From the NCBI RefSeq assembly GCF_009377205.1, contig NZ_VJZE01000002.1, positions 34,069 to 98,068 of the forward strand: a stretch of 64,000 nucleotides of DNA, in the 5' to 3' direction. The translations under genes were made by a program, and so were the position numbers. Source of the DNA: Streptomyces phyllanthi. GTDB lineage: Bacteria > Actinomycetota > Actinomycetes > Streptomycetales > Streptomycetaceae. Below are positions 1 through 8,180 of this stretch, piece by piece. Under the pieces are notes generated by a model. The model worked only from the letters and a program-made list of their open reading frames with translations. It was not told where the DNA came from and searched no databases. The first letter of the stretch is position 1. Each line of letters begins with the position of its first letter.

Positions 1-130
1 AGTCGCTGGGGTTGGGGAAGAACAGGCGGTCGGCGAGGTCGGGGTCCGTGTTGCGGCACGCGGTCCGGTCGTGCCACGTGTAGTCACCGATGCTGGCGAA
101 CTCGGGGGCGGGGGGCTGGGTGTGGTGCAT
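1..130 (-). CDS. WhiB-family transcriptional regulator, N-terminal part (cut by window edge)
   Basis: Reading leftward from the ATG at 130-128 gives 43 codons that run off the window start. They hold the typical WhiB opening: a Trp near residue 19, a first Cys at residue 25 followed by an Asp-Pro-Asp-Leu segment and a LFFP motif. WhiB proteins bind a 4Fe-4S cluster through four Cys and regulate transcription with the sigma factor; the other three Cys would lie outside the window. A GGAG ribosome site precedes the ATG. It lies downstream of the DnaC-like gene on the same strand, as in the early region of many actinophages, so a phage WhiB is more likely than a housekeeping one. The family call is firm, the origin is inferred. 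Confidence 0.75.
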   Translation of the reverse strand, partial: MHHTQPPAPEFASIGDYTWHDRTACRNTDPDLADRLFFPNPSD

Positions 131-212
131 CGGGATCTCCGATCATCCCTGTGCGCAGGTCAGCGCAGGGGCGAGTGAGGTCGTTCTGGAAGCTGGGGGT
201 GCGGCGCGGAGC

Positions 213-914
213 TCAGGCGGTGCGGTTACGGCGGCGGTCGGGCCCGTTGAAAGTGACCTGTTCGGCCATGCCGGCGATGCGGGAGGCGACGCGGTCACCA
301 AGCTTCATGCGCAGGTCGCCGACGGTGAGGTTGCTGGTCATCACGGTCGGCAGCTCGAAGTTGTAGCGGTGGTTGATGAGCCGGTAGGTGAGCTCTTCGG
401 TCCACTCCGTGGCACGGGCGGCGCCGAGGTCGTCGAGGACGAGCAGCGGCGTGCGCATCAGGTGGCGCAGCATCCACTCGGGGTCGGTGCCGGGGCGGGG
501 GCGCATGTCGGCGTACAGGTCGGCGGCAGTGACCGCCTGCCAGTGAACGCCTGTCCCACCGCCGAGCAGCGACCGGATCGCTCCGTACGCCTGCCGGGTC
601 TTCCCCGTGCCGGTGGGGCCGATCAGCAGCAGTGATGGTCCTGTAGCCACTTGCCGTCGGGCTCCCGTACTGGGGGCGGTGGCTTGCTGGGCGACGGCTC
701 GGCACCAGGTCGCGACTCGTGGGTGGTCCGCGACCGCGTGGCGGAAGCGCGTCGGGATCCGAGCATGCGCTGCTTCTAGCGCGGGGATCGGCTCCGGCGT
801 GTCCGCGATGGGCGCGGTCGGGTCGATACCTCGTTCGGCGAGCTTGGCGTGGAGGCGGGCCACGCTCGGGTGGAGACCTGCACGCTCTGGGTCGTCGAGA
901 TGGAAGCGCTTCAC
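213..914 (-). CDS. DnaC/IstB-like AAA+ ATPase, probable helicase loader
   Basis: The 233-aa product from the GTG at 914 has a Walker A motif GPTGTGKT (99-106), a Walker B LLVLDDLG (157-164), a sensor-1 like TSN (193-195) and an Arg-rich GDRVASRI box near 207, the order seen in DnaC/IstB/DnaI loaders. The GTG start overlaps the TGA of the upstream gene (GTGA), so translation is probably coupled; an in-frame ATG further upstream lies inside that gene and is unlikely. Beside a replication-initiator-like gene its likely job is to load replicative helicase for a phage or integrative element. An IstB transposition helper is less likely because no IstA is seen. Confidence 0.82.
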   Translation of the reverse strand: MKRFHLDDPERAGLHPSVARLHAKLAERGIDPTAPIADTPEPIPALEAAHARIPTRFRHAVADHPRVATWCRAVAQQATAPSTGARRQVATGPSLLLIGPTGTGKTRQAYGAIRSLLGGGTGVHWQAVTAADLYADMRPRPGTDPEWMLRHLMRTPLLVLDDLGAARATEWTEELTYRLINHRYNFELPTVMTSNLTVGDLRMKLGDRVASRIAGMAEQVTFNGPDRRRNRTA

Positions 915-1972
915 AGGGCCCCCTCGTACGCAGCGGCATCCGAGGGGTTGCTCCACGGCTGGTAGGCGCCGGATCGCCGTGCCCCGGCGGGGTCGGCGTT
1001 CATGACCTCGTTCACCACGCTGGCCAGAGTTGAGGGATTGAGCCCCTTGGCCCGGAGGCGATCCAGGGCTGCGCGCAGGTGAGCGGGTTCGATCCCCTCA
1101 CCCAGGAGCAGGTTGATCTCGCGACCGAGGTGTCCGAGGAACCGCTCCGGCGGGCGGCAGGGGCAGGAGGCGATGTACTCGCCGATCAGAGTTCGGGCCG
1201 AGACGGTGTCCGGCGGGGGCGCTGTGCGCCCCGTAGGTACTGATCCAGGATCCAAGGTCCTAGATCCAGACGCCGAGGGCTCGTCGAGTCCTTGATGAGT
1301 GTTCGGCGAGGACTCGGCAGAGCGAACGTCGGTTGCGCCCTCTGTTGCCTGCTCATCGCGCGAAGTGGCTTGCGTCCTGGCGCTGAGAGCTGGTTTGTCG
1401 GCTGTGGCATGGGTGGGTTTCCGGCCGATGTCACCGTTCAAGAGGGCTCGTGGCGAGTTCAGCGAGTCCTCGGTGAGCTCTCGCTGACAGTTCGATGCGT
1501 CCCCGATGCCAAGGCTGAGAGCACTCTCCGAGCGTTCGGCAGCACCGGGATGGTAAGCGGAGCTCTCTGCCGCGGGCTGGGCGCTGCGCGCGCAGTCACT
1601 CTTGCACTCGCCGCAGCGCTGTTTCGCCTGGTGGACTGGGCAGCGTGGTAGCCGGGAGGCGCTGGGCCTGTCTATCTTCTGATGCTTGGCCCAGTTCACT
1701 ATGTGTAGGTACGCGCGTCCGTCGCAGCCGGTGTAGCGGCAGACCATCCCCTCGGCGGCGAGTTGCTGAAGGTCCTCCTCAACTCTGAGGGGTGTGTGAT
1801 CGGGGTCGAGGGCCCACAGCCGTCCGGCAATGATCGCGGGGTGGTCGCGGTGCCGGCCGACGTCATCCGCCTGAGTGAGCAAGCCGAGGAAGGTCCACCG
1901 GGCCGTCAGGGACACGGCGGCCATCGACTCCGACACGAAGGCTTCCGGCTTGATCGTTCTGATTCGTGCCAT
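911..1972 (-). CDS. Phage-type replication initiator / DnaD-like winged-helix protein
   Basis: The 353-aa product opens with MARIRTIKPEAF, a hallmark of actinophage and integrative-element replisome-organiser proteins. Residues 1-95 form a winged-helix-like region, the middle is low-complexity and polar, and the C-terminal 90 residues are helical, as in DnaD/DnaT-like primosome proteins. The start at 1972 has GGAGG eight bases upstream; the open frame extends further but without codon bias. It overlaps the DnaC-like gene by four bases, so the pair probably forms a helicase-loading module. Replication role is inferred from family and neighbour. Confidence 0.7.
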   Translation of the reverse strand: MARIRTIKPEAFVSESMAAVSLTARWTFLGLLTQADDVGRHRDHPAIIAGRLWALDPDHTPLRVEEDLQQLAAEGMVCRYTGCDGRAYLHIVNWAKHQKIDRPSASRLPRCPVHQAKQRCGECKSDCARSAQPAAESSAYHPGAAERSESALSLGIGDASNCQRELTEDSLNSPRALLNGDIGRKPTHATADKPALSARTQATSRDEQATEGATDVRSAESSPNTHQGLDEPSASGSRTLDPGSVPTGRTAPPPDTVSARTLIGEYIASCPCRPPERFLGHLGREINLLLGEGIEPAHLRAALDRLRAKGLNPSTLASVVNEVMNADPAGARRSGAYQPWSNPSDAAAYEGAL

Positions 1973-1973
1973 G

Positions 1974-2171
1974 TCAGCGACCTCCGCCTGCGCCGAGCCG
2001 AGTGGCGCGCACATCTCGTCGGTCAACGGCCGCGGCGACGTGGGGACAGGCGCGGACGATCCATAGGGTGACGGCCCGGGCAAGGATCCCCCCGAGCCGG
2101 ACGGGACGGCTGATGCGCTCCTGAGCGTCGCTGTACGCCGTGTTCTGCCTTTCGCAACCAGCAAGAGGCAT
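1974..2171 (-). CDS. Possible small leader gene of the replication operon
   Basis: A 65-codon frame with ATG at 2171 and a GGAG nine bases upstream ends one base before the ATG of the replication-initiator gene, a spacing typical of coupled genes. G/C at third positions is near 70 percent, lower than its neighbours. The product is Arg-rich with one hydrophobic stretch around ALTLWIVRACPHV-like residues; I recognise no family. It may be a real small phage gene or chance. Confidence 0.35.
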   Translation of the reverse strand: MPLAGCERQNTAYSDAQERISRPVRLGGILARAVTLWIVRACPHVAAAVDRRDVRATRLGAGGGR

Positions 2172-2815
2172 GCGAGAATCTCCGTTCGAGCAGAACCGTT
2201 CCTGGGTGCCCTCGCGAAAGGTCCGGATCGGTTCGGTGAGTTGGTCTCCACGCCCTTGCAGGGGCGGGAGCGCCATTACTGTCCGGCGTCTGGGAGTTGC
2301 AGCTCTCAGGCGCCGACGGTTTTGTGCGGGCACAGGCCCGGATCAGATGGCGGGGCTCGCCTCACGCCCTTCTCCTCTCGCTCGACCGAGTGGGCGTCTC
2401 GTGCAGGAGCAGCAACATACGCAGCACACCCGAAGAAGATCCAGTGATGTCCCTGCATGTCAGGGGACGGTTGGAAGTCGGTACTGCCGTGTCATTGACT
2501 CCAACCTCCTGATGAGACTCTGGGATCAGGCACCGGCAGTGCGGCGCCAGGACACCGGCGGCCGCCTGCGGAGCCGCTGCCCTTCGACTGGCACAGGGGC
2601 ACGCAATGCCCCGCATGCTCGAGCCTCGGACACCGGATGACACGCCGGGGCACCTGCAGGTGTGGCCCCTCCCCCGCCACGCGGGCCCGGAGAGGTCGAA
2701 TCCGAAGGGCAGACCGTGCACGAAGCCCCGGTTTTTCGCTAAGCTGAAGCTATTCCCGCCTGAAAGAAAAGTCAACAGACTGCATCCACTCCAGCTTGCG
2801 CAAAAAAGAGGACTG
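2172..2815. other. Divergent intergenic region between element operons
   Basis: The stretch separates the leftward replication genes from the rightward regulator. It lacks convincing coding bias in any frame. Bases 2728-2800 are A/T-richer than the surroundings and lead into an AGAGGA ribosome site, so the regulator promoter probably lies there. No clear repeated operator was found by eye. Confidence 0.4.
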
Positions 2816-3718
2816 ATGCCTGCGCGCCACTTTGACCGAAGCCGTATGCGTGCAGTGCGGCGAGCCGCCGAGATCTACCAGGCTGCGGTGGGTGCAGCTC
2901 TGGGCGTGTCCGACTCTGCGGTGGCCAGTTGGGAGAACGGTGCACAGACGCCCGACCCGGAGAAGCTGCCAGCACTGGCGCGCGCACTCGGCCGCGACGT
3001 GGACGACCTGTTCCCGCGGTCCGGGCCTCCCGATCTGACAGACCTGCGGTGTGATGCCGGCTACTACCAGTACGAGACTGCTGCGCTTATCGGCACTAAA
3101 AGCGCCGGACCTGTAGCCGCGGCCGAACGCGGGGAGCGGCCGCTCAAGGACAAGTACGTTCCTGCCCTGGCGGCCGCGTACGGAGTGAGCGTGGAGGAGC
3201 TACGCCGAGCGGAAGCACGGTCGACGGCCAAGGCGCAAGGGGAGGCGGTGGATGAACCCGCGCCAGCAGGACAGGGCAGTACCGCAGCTCCTGGAGCGCA
3301 TCCCGAATCCCTGGCCGCGAAGATAACTTTCGTCCTCGACAGCTCGTACCCCGCCCCGCAAGGTCCGCCCTCGGATGCTGAGATAGCCAACGCGGTGAAC
3401 GCCCATGCCGGGGCACAGGTCATCACCGAGGAGGGCTTCCGGGACCTCCGTACAGGCGTTGCCAAAACCGCGCCCCCGATCGTCCTGGACGCCGTGGCGG
3501 CCACCCTGGGGGTATCACGGATGTACCTCGAGCCGAATGACGAGGTGGCCGCTCAGGTCTATGAGGGTCTTCAAGTGCTGGCCGCAGCCAGAAGAGGGTC
3601 CGTGAACCAGGTCAGAGCCCGCGGTCTGGGCTCGCAAGGCCTGTCATCAAAGGCGATGGCCCTCATTAACGAACTAGTGACGGAGCTGGAAGAGAAGGAA
3701 GCGGACGGGAGCTCGTAG
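2816..3718 (+). CDS. XRE-type regulator with three HTH modules (element repressor candidate)
   Basis: The 300-aa product starts at the ATG with AGAGGA eight bases upstream; the frame is open further up but non-coding in character. Residues 10-68 are a Cro/C1 HTH (GVSDSAVASWENG core). Residues 75-125 repeat a similar fold (second PALAAAYGVSVEEL). Residues 160-245 resemble the actinobacterial EspR-like HTH (LAAKITFVLD start, LGVSRMYL core). The C-terminus is a short helix. Placed divergently from the replication genes, it fits a lysogeny- or transfer-type repressor. Its stop codon lies inside a strong hairpin shared with the convergent amidohydrolase operon. Confidence 0.75.
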   Translation: MPARHFDRSRMRAVRRAAEIYQAAVGAALGVSDSAVASWENGAQTPDPEKLPALARALGRDVDDLFPRSGPPDLTDLRCDAGYYQYETAALIGTKSAGPVAAAERGERPLKDKYVPALAAAYGVSVEELRRAEARSTAKAQGEAVDEPAPAGQGSTAAPGAHPESLAAKITFVLDSSYPAPQGPPSDAEIANAVNAHAGAQVITEEGFRDLRTGVAKTAPPIVLDAVAATLGVSRMYLEPNDEVAAQVYEGLQVLAAARRGSVNQVRARGLGSQGLSSKAMALINELVTELEEKEADGSS

Positions 3719-3729
3719 CTCCCGTCCGC
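3701..3729. terminator. Bidirectional hairpin across the regulator stop codon
   Basis: A perfect 13-bp inverted repeat (GCGGACGGGAGCT, loop CGT, then its complement) spans the TAG at 3716-3718. It sits between convergent genes, so it probably ends transcription from both sides. No U-tract follows, which is usual in Streptomyces. Confidence 0.7.
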
Positions 3730-3759
3730 CGCCCCAATGCCTCGGACCAACAGGCACGG

Positions 3760-4956
3760 TTACCGCTGCTTAGCCGCCCGGCTTGGCTCGTACGGTTGCC
3801 CTGCGGCAACCACAGCCCGGACCGCCTGCAGCGGCCCAAGGTCAGTAAGGGGGTCACCGTCAACAACCAGCAGGTCGGCACGGAATCCGGGAGCGAGCCG
3901 ACCAGTCGTCTCGCCCAGCCCAAGTGCGCTCGCCGCCGCCGTGGTGGCCATGTCGAGAATCCGACTGTTGGGCAGGCCGAGGTGGGCGTAGAACGACAGC
4001 GCGGGCACCAGCCCGTCGAAGCCCGCGCGCTGGACTCCCGCGTCGGTTCCGGCGATGAGCTTGACGCCAGCCTCGGCCATCTGCCGTACGAGATCGAACA
4101 TGGCTGCGGCCCGCTCCTCGCCAAAGAAACGGGGCAGCATCTGCCAGTGCGGGCTGACGGCCGGGCAAACAGCGATGCCCTCATCGATGATCCGCTTCAG
4201 TACGTCCTGCCGCAGGTCGAAGCCGTCGCTCGTCATCCACGTGCAGTGCTCGATCGTGTCGACGCCCGCTTCCACGGCCGCGGTGATGCCGTCCGTACCG
4301 TGTGCGTGAACGGCCACCGGCACGCCGGCCTGGTGCGCCTCGTCCACCAGGGCCTGGAGCTCGTCCGGAGTGAACTGGCTCTGCCAGCTCTTCGGTCCGT
4401 CCTTGGTCAGGCCGCCGCCGGTCACCATGGCCTTGATCACGCCGGCACCCGCCGCGATGTTGCGCCGCACCAGATCACGGACCTCAGCCACGCCGGACAC
4501 CTCACCGCCAAGGAAGTGACAGTGACCGCCGGGCGGCGTCGCGGGAGTGCCCGCGCACACGATCCTCGGGCCTGGTGCGATGCCCTGGGCGATCTCCTCA
4601 TCGAGGCGAAGGGCGAGGCCATTGCGATCACCGAGGTCGCGCACGGTCGTCACACCACTGGCCAGGAGCTGTTCCGCTCGGTGCCGCATGTCCGTGAGCA
4701 GGGACTCGTCGCTCGCCTCGGACAGGGTGGTCACCGGGTCCGCGCCGCCGTCGAACGTGAGGTGGACGTGGGCGTCGATCAGCCCGGGCACCACCGTCGC
4801 CTCGGGGAACGCGAGGTGCGCCACGTCCGTGCCGGCCTGCTCCACGAGCTGCCTACGCGGCCCCACTGCCGTGATCGAGTCCCCTTCGATGAGGACCGCG
4901 CCGTCCTCCAGATATCTCCCGGAACCGACAAACACTCGGCCCGCAGTGATCAGCAT
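3760..4956 (-). CDS. Amidohydrolase-superfamily metal-dependent hydrolase
   Basis: The 398-aa protein has the subtype-I amidohydrolase pattern: the HVH metal pair in PGLIDAHVHL near residue 64, a Lys-containing strand (GVIKAMVTGGG) likely to bridge metals, HAHG and HCTW histidines near 218 and 237, and the catalytic Asp in AGTDAGV near 305. Relatives include imidazolonepropionase-like enzymes, prolidases and carboxypeptidases acting on peptides or xenobiotics; the substrate is unknown. AAGGAG lies six bases before the ATG. It is the last gene of an operon with the membrane protein (26-bp gap) and the ImmA/IrrE protease. Confidence 0.85.
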   Translation of the reverse strand: MLITAGRVFVGSGRYLEDGAVLIEGDSITAVGPRRQLVEQAGTDVAHLAFPEATVVPGLIDAHVHLTFDGGADPVTTLSEASDESLLTDMRHRAEQLLASGVTTVRDLGDRNGLALRLDEEIAQGIAPGPRIVCAGTPATPPGGHCHFLGGEVSGVAEVRDLVRRNIAAGAGVIKAMVTGGGLTKDGPKSWQSQFTPDELQALVDEAHQAGVPVAVHAHGTDGITAAVEAGVDTIEHCTWMTSDGFDLRQDVLKRIIDEGIAVCPAVSPHWQMLPRFFGEERAAAMFDLVRQMAEAGVKLIAGTDAGVQRAGFDGLVPALSFYAHLGLPNSRILDMATTAAASALGLGETTGRLAPGFRADLLVVDGDPLTDLGPLQAVRAVVAAGQPYEPSRAAKQR

Positions 4957-4982
4957 CTGCTCTCTCCTTGGATCTTCGGTGA

Positions 4983-6098
4983 TTAGGCGGACAAGCGCAG
5001 CGCGTCCGACACGGCGATCAGCTGACGGACATCCGCCTCCCGGTCGGCTTCCTTCGGCACCGCCAGCGGCACCGCAGATCGGGGAGCGAGAGCCCTCTTC
5101 CCGACGGTGTGCACGTTGCGCCGGAGGCGCTGGGCCAGCACGGCCGGGGGAAGATCGAGCACTTCAATGTCCTCACCCGCATCGGCCAGATACGGGCTGA
5201 TATCCACCAGCCCGTCACGACACTCCACTATCCGCCGGTGGTAGCGGCGGTGCACGCCACGTGCCCGCCACCGGTCCCACAGTCGCTGGGAGGCAGGTCG
5301 CAGCACGATCTCGGGACACGCCTCGGAAAGCAGCTGCCACAAGGGAGTCAGCCGACGGTAGTCCCGGCGGCGGCGCAGCCACAGTCGCACCGCCGTGATC
5401 CTCGCCCGGGCCCCTGGGTAGGTGACGCCGACGACGAAGAGCAGGATGGACACTACGAGCAGGAAGGCCACGCTTGCCATGACTGGCTGCGGCACGATTC
5501 CGCCGCCCCATCGGATGGCGACGAAAACCGCGCGGACGGCACAGGCCAACGCCATCGCTCCGAGGCCGGCCGCGGCCATCCACAGGCCGGTTGCGTGCGG
5601 GCGGCGCGACATGCGGGCGTAGCGGCCGGTCCACCATCCGGCGACAGCGAGCGCGTACATCAGGTACAGGCCGGCGCCGCCGTAGAAGAAAGCGATCTGC
5701 GAGATCGTCATGTCAGCTGTGCTGAAGGAGCCGGCGAACACCTCGTGCGGCACCGACAGCGCCGCAACAGTGATCGCCACCGCGACCAGGGCCACGACGA
5801 CAGCTTCCCGTCTGGCGCGGCGGCGGGCGGCCTGCCCGTCGGCCGAATACAGGTAGAAGCACATCAGGAAGTAGACCGTCAGCAGAAGCAGCACGTTCTG
5901 AATCAGCTTCGCTGTGCCGTGCCCGGCCACGGTGTCGACGCCCGATGCACCGCCGGGCATGGCCAGCGGGTAGGACGTGGTTGCGCTGAGCAGGCACAGC
6001 GTGACGGAACGAAGCGGCGCGTCGTGCGGGGCTCTCGACCACTGGTACAGCTTCCAGGCGACGGCAGCCGCAAGGCCCAAGAGGATCAGTCCAGTCAT
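4983..6098 (-). CDS. MAB_1171c-type multi-pass membrane protein (DUF6545)
   Basis: The 371-aa product carries about seven hydrophobic helices within residues 1-225 followed by a basic soluble C-terminal half (TPLWQLLSEACPE motif near 250, then Arg-rich helices). This is the actinobacterial family annotated as putative transporter MAB_1171c, whose transported substrate is not established. It starts three bases after the protease stop and is probably translated with it. In Streptomyces this family recurs next to ImmA/IrrE-like genes, so the pair may work as protease and membrane effector or sensor; that function is inference. Confidence 0.75.
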   Translation of the reverse strand: MTGLILLGLAAAVAWKLYQWSRAPHDAPLRSVTLCLLSATTSYPLAMPGGASGVDTVAGHGTAKLIQNVLLLLTVYFLMCFYLYSADGQAARRRARREAVVVALVAVAITVAALSVPHEVFAGSFSTADMTISQIAFFYGGAGLYLMYALAVAGWWTGRYARMSRRPHATGLWMAAAGLGAMALACAVRAVFVAIRWGGGIVPQPVMASVAFLLVVSILLFVVGVTYPGARARITAVRLWLRRRRDYRRLTPLWQLLSEACPEIVLRPASQRLWDRWRARGVHRRYHRRIVECRDGLVDISPYLADAGEDIEVLDLPPAVLAQRLRRNVHTVGKRALAPRSAVPLAVPKEADREADVRQLIAVSDALRLSA

Positions 6099-6101
6099 GG
6101 A

Positions 6102-6746
6102 TTAGAGCCATCCTCGCCGGTCACCGAGAGCCGACTGGATCCGCCGCAGTGCGGGGTCGTCCGCCAGCGGGGGAACTTCATCGAGAACCGACGACCACTC
6201 CAGGACGATCGTGGCTGCGAGCTCGACCTCGCATTCCTCCCCGTCGTCGTACGAACAGCGCCGGGCCACGCGACGGATCAACGCGGGATCGAGAACCGGG
6301 ATCAGGCTGGCCCATCCCTCGACGAAGTCATCAGGGGTCTCCTGCTCCTCCTCGGCCTGCTCGTCCCCGGCCACGAGGATGTGGAAGACCTCGTGCAGGA
6401 TGATCTGGTCCTGATGCAGGCGGGTGGTCTCCTGCTGGTAGAGGATCACGTCCATCTGTGGCGTGTCGACCCACAGCCCGGACGGCCCCGGCTTCTCTAG
6501 CGGGAAGGCCCGTAGAACAATCGGACGCCCCCGCCTCTCACTGAGTGCTCGGCACAGCTCCTTGACGTCCAGGGGAGGCTGTACGCCAAGGTCCTGGAGT
6601 TCTCGCCGCAAGCGGCGGTGCAGGTCTCGTTCCACCGTCCGTTTTTCAGCGGAACGCCACCGCCCCAACCGCCGACGGCTCACAGAGCCTTGCGTCGGCG
6701 CCACTTTGGATTCCGCTGCGCTGCGGTCACGTCTCTCCGACCACAT
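6102..6746 (-). CDS. ImmA/IrrE-like zinc metallopeptidase domain protein
   Basis: The 214-aa product has an HEVFH zinc motif (118-122) preceded by a long helix and followed by an acidic segment that could supply the third ligand. ImmA/IrrE proteases cleave XRE-type repressors after a stress signal. The ATG at 6746 follows AAGGGG and overlaps a possible upstream stop (TGATG). Usually an XRE regulator lies next door; none is visible upstream here, so its target may be elsewhere. It heads, or nearly heads, a three-gene operon. Confidence 0.78.
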   Translation of the reverse strand: MWSERRDRSAAESKVAPTQGSVSRRRLGRWRSAEKRTVERDLHRRLRRELQDLGVQPPLDVKELCRALSERRGRPIVLRAFPLEKPGPSGLWVDTPQMDVILYQQETTRLHQDQIILHEVFHILVAGDEQAEEEQETPDDFVEGWASLIPVLDPALIRRVARRCSYDDGEECEVELAATIVLEWSSVLDEVPPLADDPALRRIQSALGDRRGWL

Positions 6747-6937
6747 CAGTGATCCCCTTCGCACAAGCCGTTGATCGCGCCGACACAAAGTCGGGCGCCG
6801 ATCACGCCCGTGTCGACAGTGTCCAGTCCCCCCTGCATGGCGCAACCACCGGCGGTCACAGGCGTCGAGGGCGGTGCGTCACAGGTCGCGAACAGCCAGG
6901 CCGTAACCGCAGGACGCGCGCCCAGTACGCCTCCCAA
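6746..6937 (-). CDS. Possible small upstream gene of the protease operon
   Basis: A frame of 63 codons (TTG start at 6937, or an internal ATG giving 29 aa) stops with a TGA that overlaps the protease ATG. Coupling geometry supports it; codon bias is only moderate and no family is recognised. It may be a remnant of the missing XRE partner or a leader peptide. Confidence 0.3.
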   Translation of the reverse strand: MGGVLGARPAVTAWLFATCDAPPSTPVTAGGCAMQGGLDTVDTGVIGARLCVGAINGLCEGDH

Positions 6938-7330
6938 GGCGGCGAAAGATCGCTAGTGCGAACAGCAAGAACGCAATCTCATACGCCTTCGGCATGCATC
7001 GGGAACGGCACCGGACACTACGCGAAGCTCGAACCAGCGCAAGGCCGGAATCGCTCCTCACAACCCACAGGAACCGAGTGCGAGTTGACGCAAATCAGGA
7101 CACTCCACTCTGGATCATGGCTTTAAATTGGGCTTCGCATGCGGACCATGAACACGACAATCGCACCGATGAGCCCCCATCTCCGTTATGAATCTGAGAC
7201 TAACCCCTTACCTCATAGCAGACATTAGGCACTCTAATTAGCAATACGACCTTGCTCCGGAAGTTGAGCCTGATGTGGAAGCGGTCACTTCGAGCCAACC
7301 GAAGCATCTCTCGGCGATACCCTCCGGGCT
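6938..7330. other. Divergent intergenic region, A/T-rich for this genome
   Basis: No gene is supported. Bases 7118-7250 are unusually A/T-rich (TTTAAATTGG, TCTAATTAGCAATA), consistent with promoters for the leftward protease operon and the rightward oxidoreductase. No clear inverted repeat was found. Confidence 0.4.
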
Positions 7331-7771
7331 ATGCCTAGCGACATATCCAGCCACACAGACAGTTACTTGAAGTTCTGGGACGAGCACCATCTGTGCACGT
7401 TGACCACGATGCGTTCCGACGGCAGCCCGCATGTGGTGCCCGTGGGCGTCACCCTCGACACTGACGCGGGGATAGCTCGCGTTATCACACGCAAATCAAG
7501 CAAGAAGGTTGCCAACATCCAGGCGTCACGTCCCGGCGAAGCCCGCGTCGCCGTCTGTCAGGTCGACGGCGGGCGCTGGGCCACATTGGAGGGCACGGCC
7601 TCAATCCGCACAGACGCAGTTGCTGTTGACGACGCCGTGGCTCGCTACGCTAGGAGGTACGGACGGACACCGGCTCCGGACCCTGAGCGTGTAGTCATCG
7701 AGATCACGGTCGAGCGTGCCATGGGCTTCGTTGAGCTCCCCAAGGGCGTGAGGGGCCAAGCCGCAGCCTAA
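7331..7771 (+). CDS. PPOX-class F420- or FMN-dependent oxidoreductase
   Basis: The 146-aa split-barrel protein shows the pyridoxamine-5-phosphate-oxidase-like pattern: LCTLTTMRSDGSPHVVPVG near the N-terminus, ITRKSSKKVANIQ in the cofactor-phosphate loop and RWATLEGTA in the central barrel. In actinobacteria such proteins reduce biliverdin, xenobiotics or quinones with F420H2. Length is normal. The ribosome site is weak. It stands alone, followed by an IS remnant. Confidence 0.85.
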   Translation: MPSDISSHTDSYLKFWDEHHLCTLTTMRSDGSPHVVPVGVTLDTDAGIARVITRKSSKKVANIQASRPGEARVAVCQVDGGRWATLEGTASIRTDAVAVDDAVARYARRYGRTPAPDPERVVIEITVERAMGFVELPKGVRGQAAA

Positions 7772-8180
7772 CGGGATGTCGCGGGCCTCCTCTGGTGCCG
7801 ATGCGACCGAGGCACGGTGATCCCACTGTCTGGCGCTATCACCCGTCGCATAGCAGAGCCCCGCCCTCTTGCGTGTCCTGCTGGGCCACCGCCCATGGTG
7901 ACCTGCACTGGGTCAACCCCTCGCGCCTGCGGATCCTGGACTGAGAGGCTGGCGCCTGGCCCGATCAGCTTCGACGCCGCGATGCTCTACACCTACTCGC
8001 TGCTGCAGCCGAACGTCGCTGCCCATGTCTGCACCGTCTTCCCTATCCTGAGCAGCCTGGCTGGCTTAGAAGCTGTTGTCTTTCCGGACGCGCGGGCTGC
8101 GTTTCGGCTGGTGGGGCATAGGGTCGGCGATCTGGTGGGAGTGACGGCTTGTCATGTCGTTGCTTCTGTGGGGGTCGTGG
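7772..8180. other. Left flank of the IS-like unit
   Basis: No intact gene. Frames on the plus strand give hydrophobic pieces without consistent bias. From about 8070 (TAGAAGCTGTTGTCTTTCC) the sequence is the kind of leader that precedes this HTH gene beside IS5 transposases in Streptomyces, so the left end of the mobile unit probably lies near 8065. That placement is from memory of related loci and needs alignment. Confidence 0.3.
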
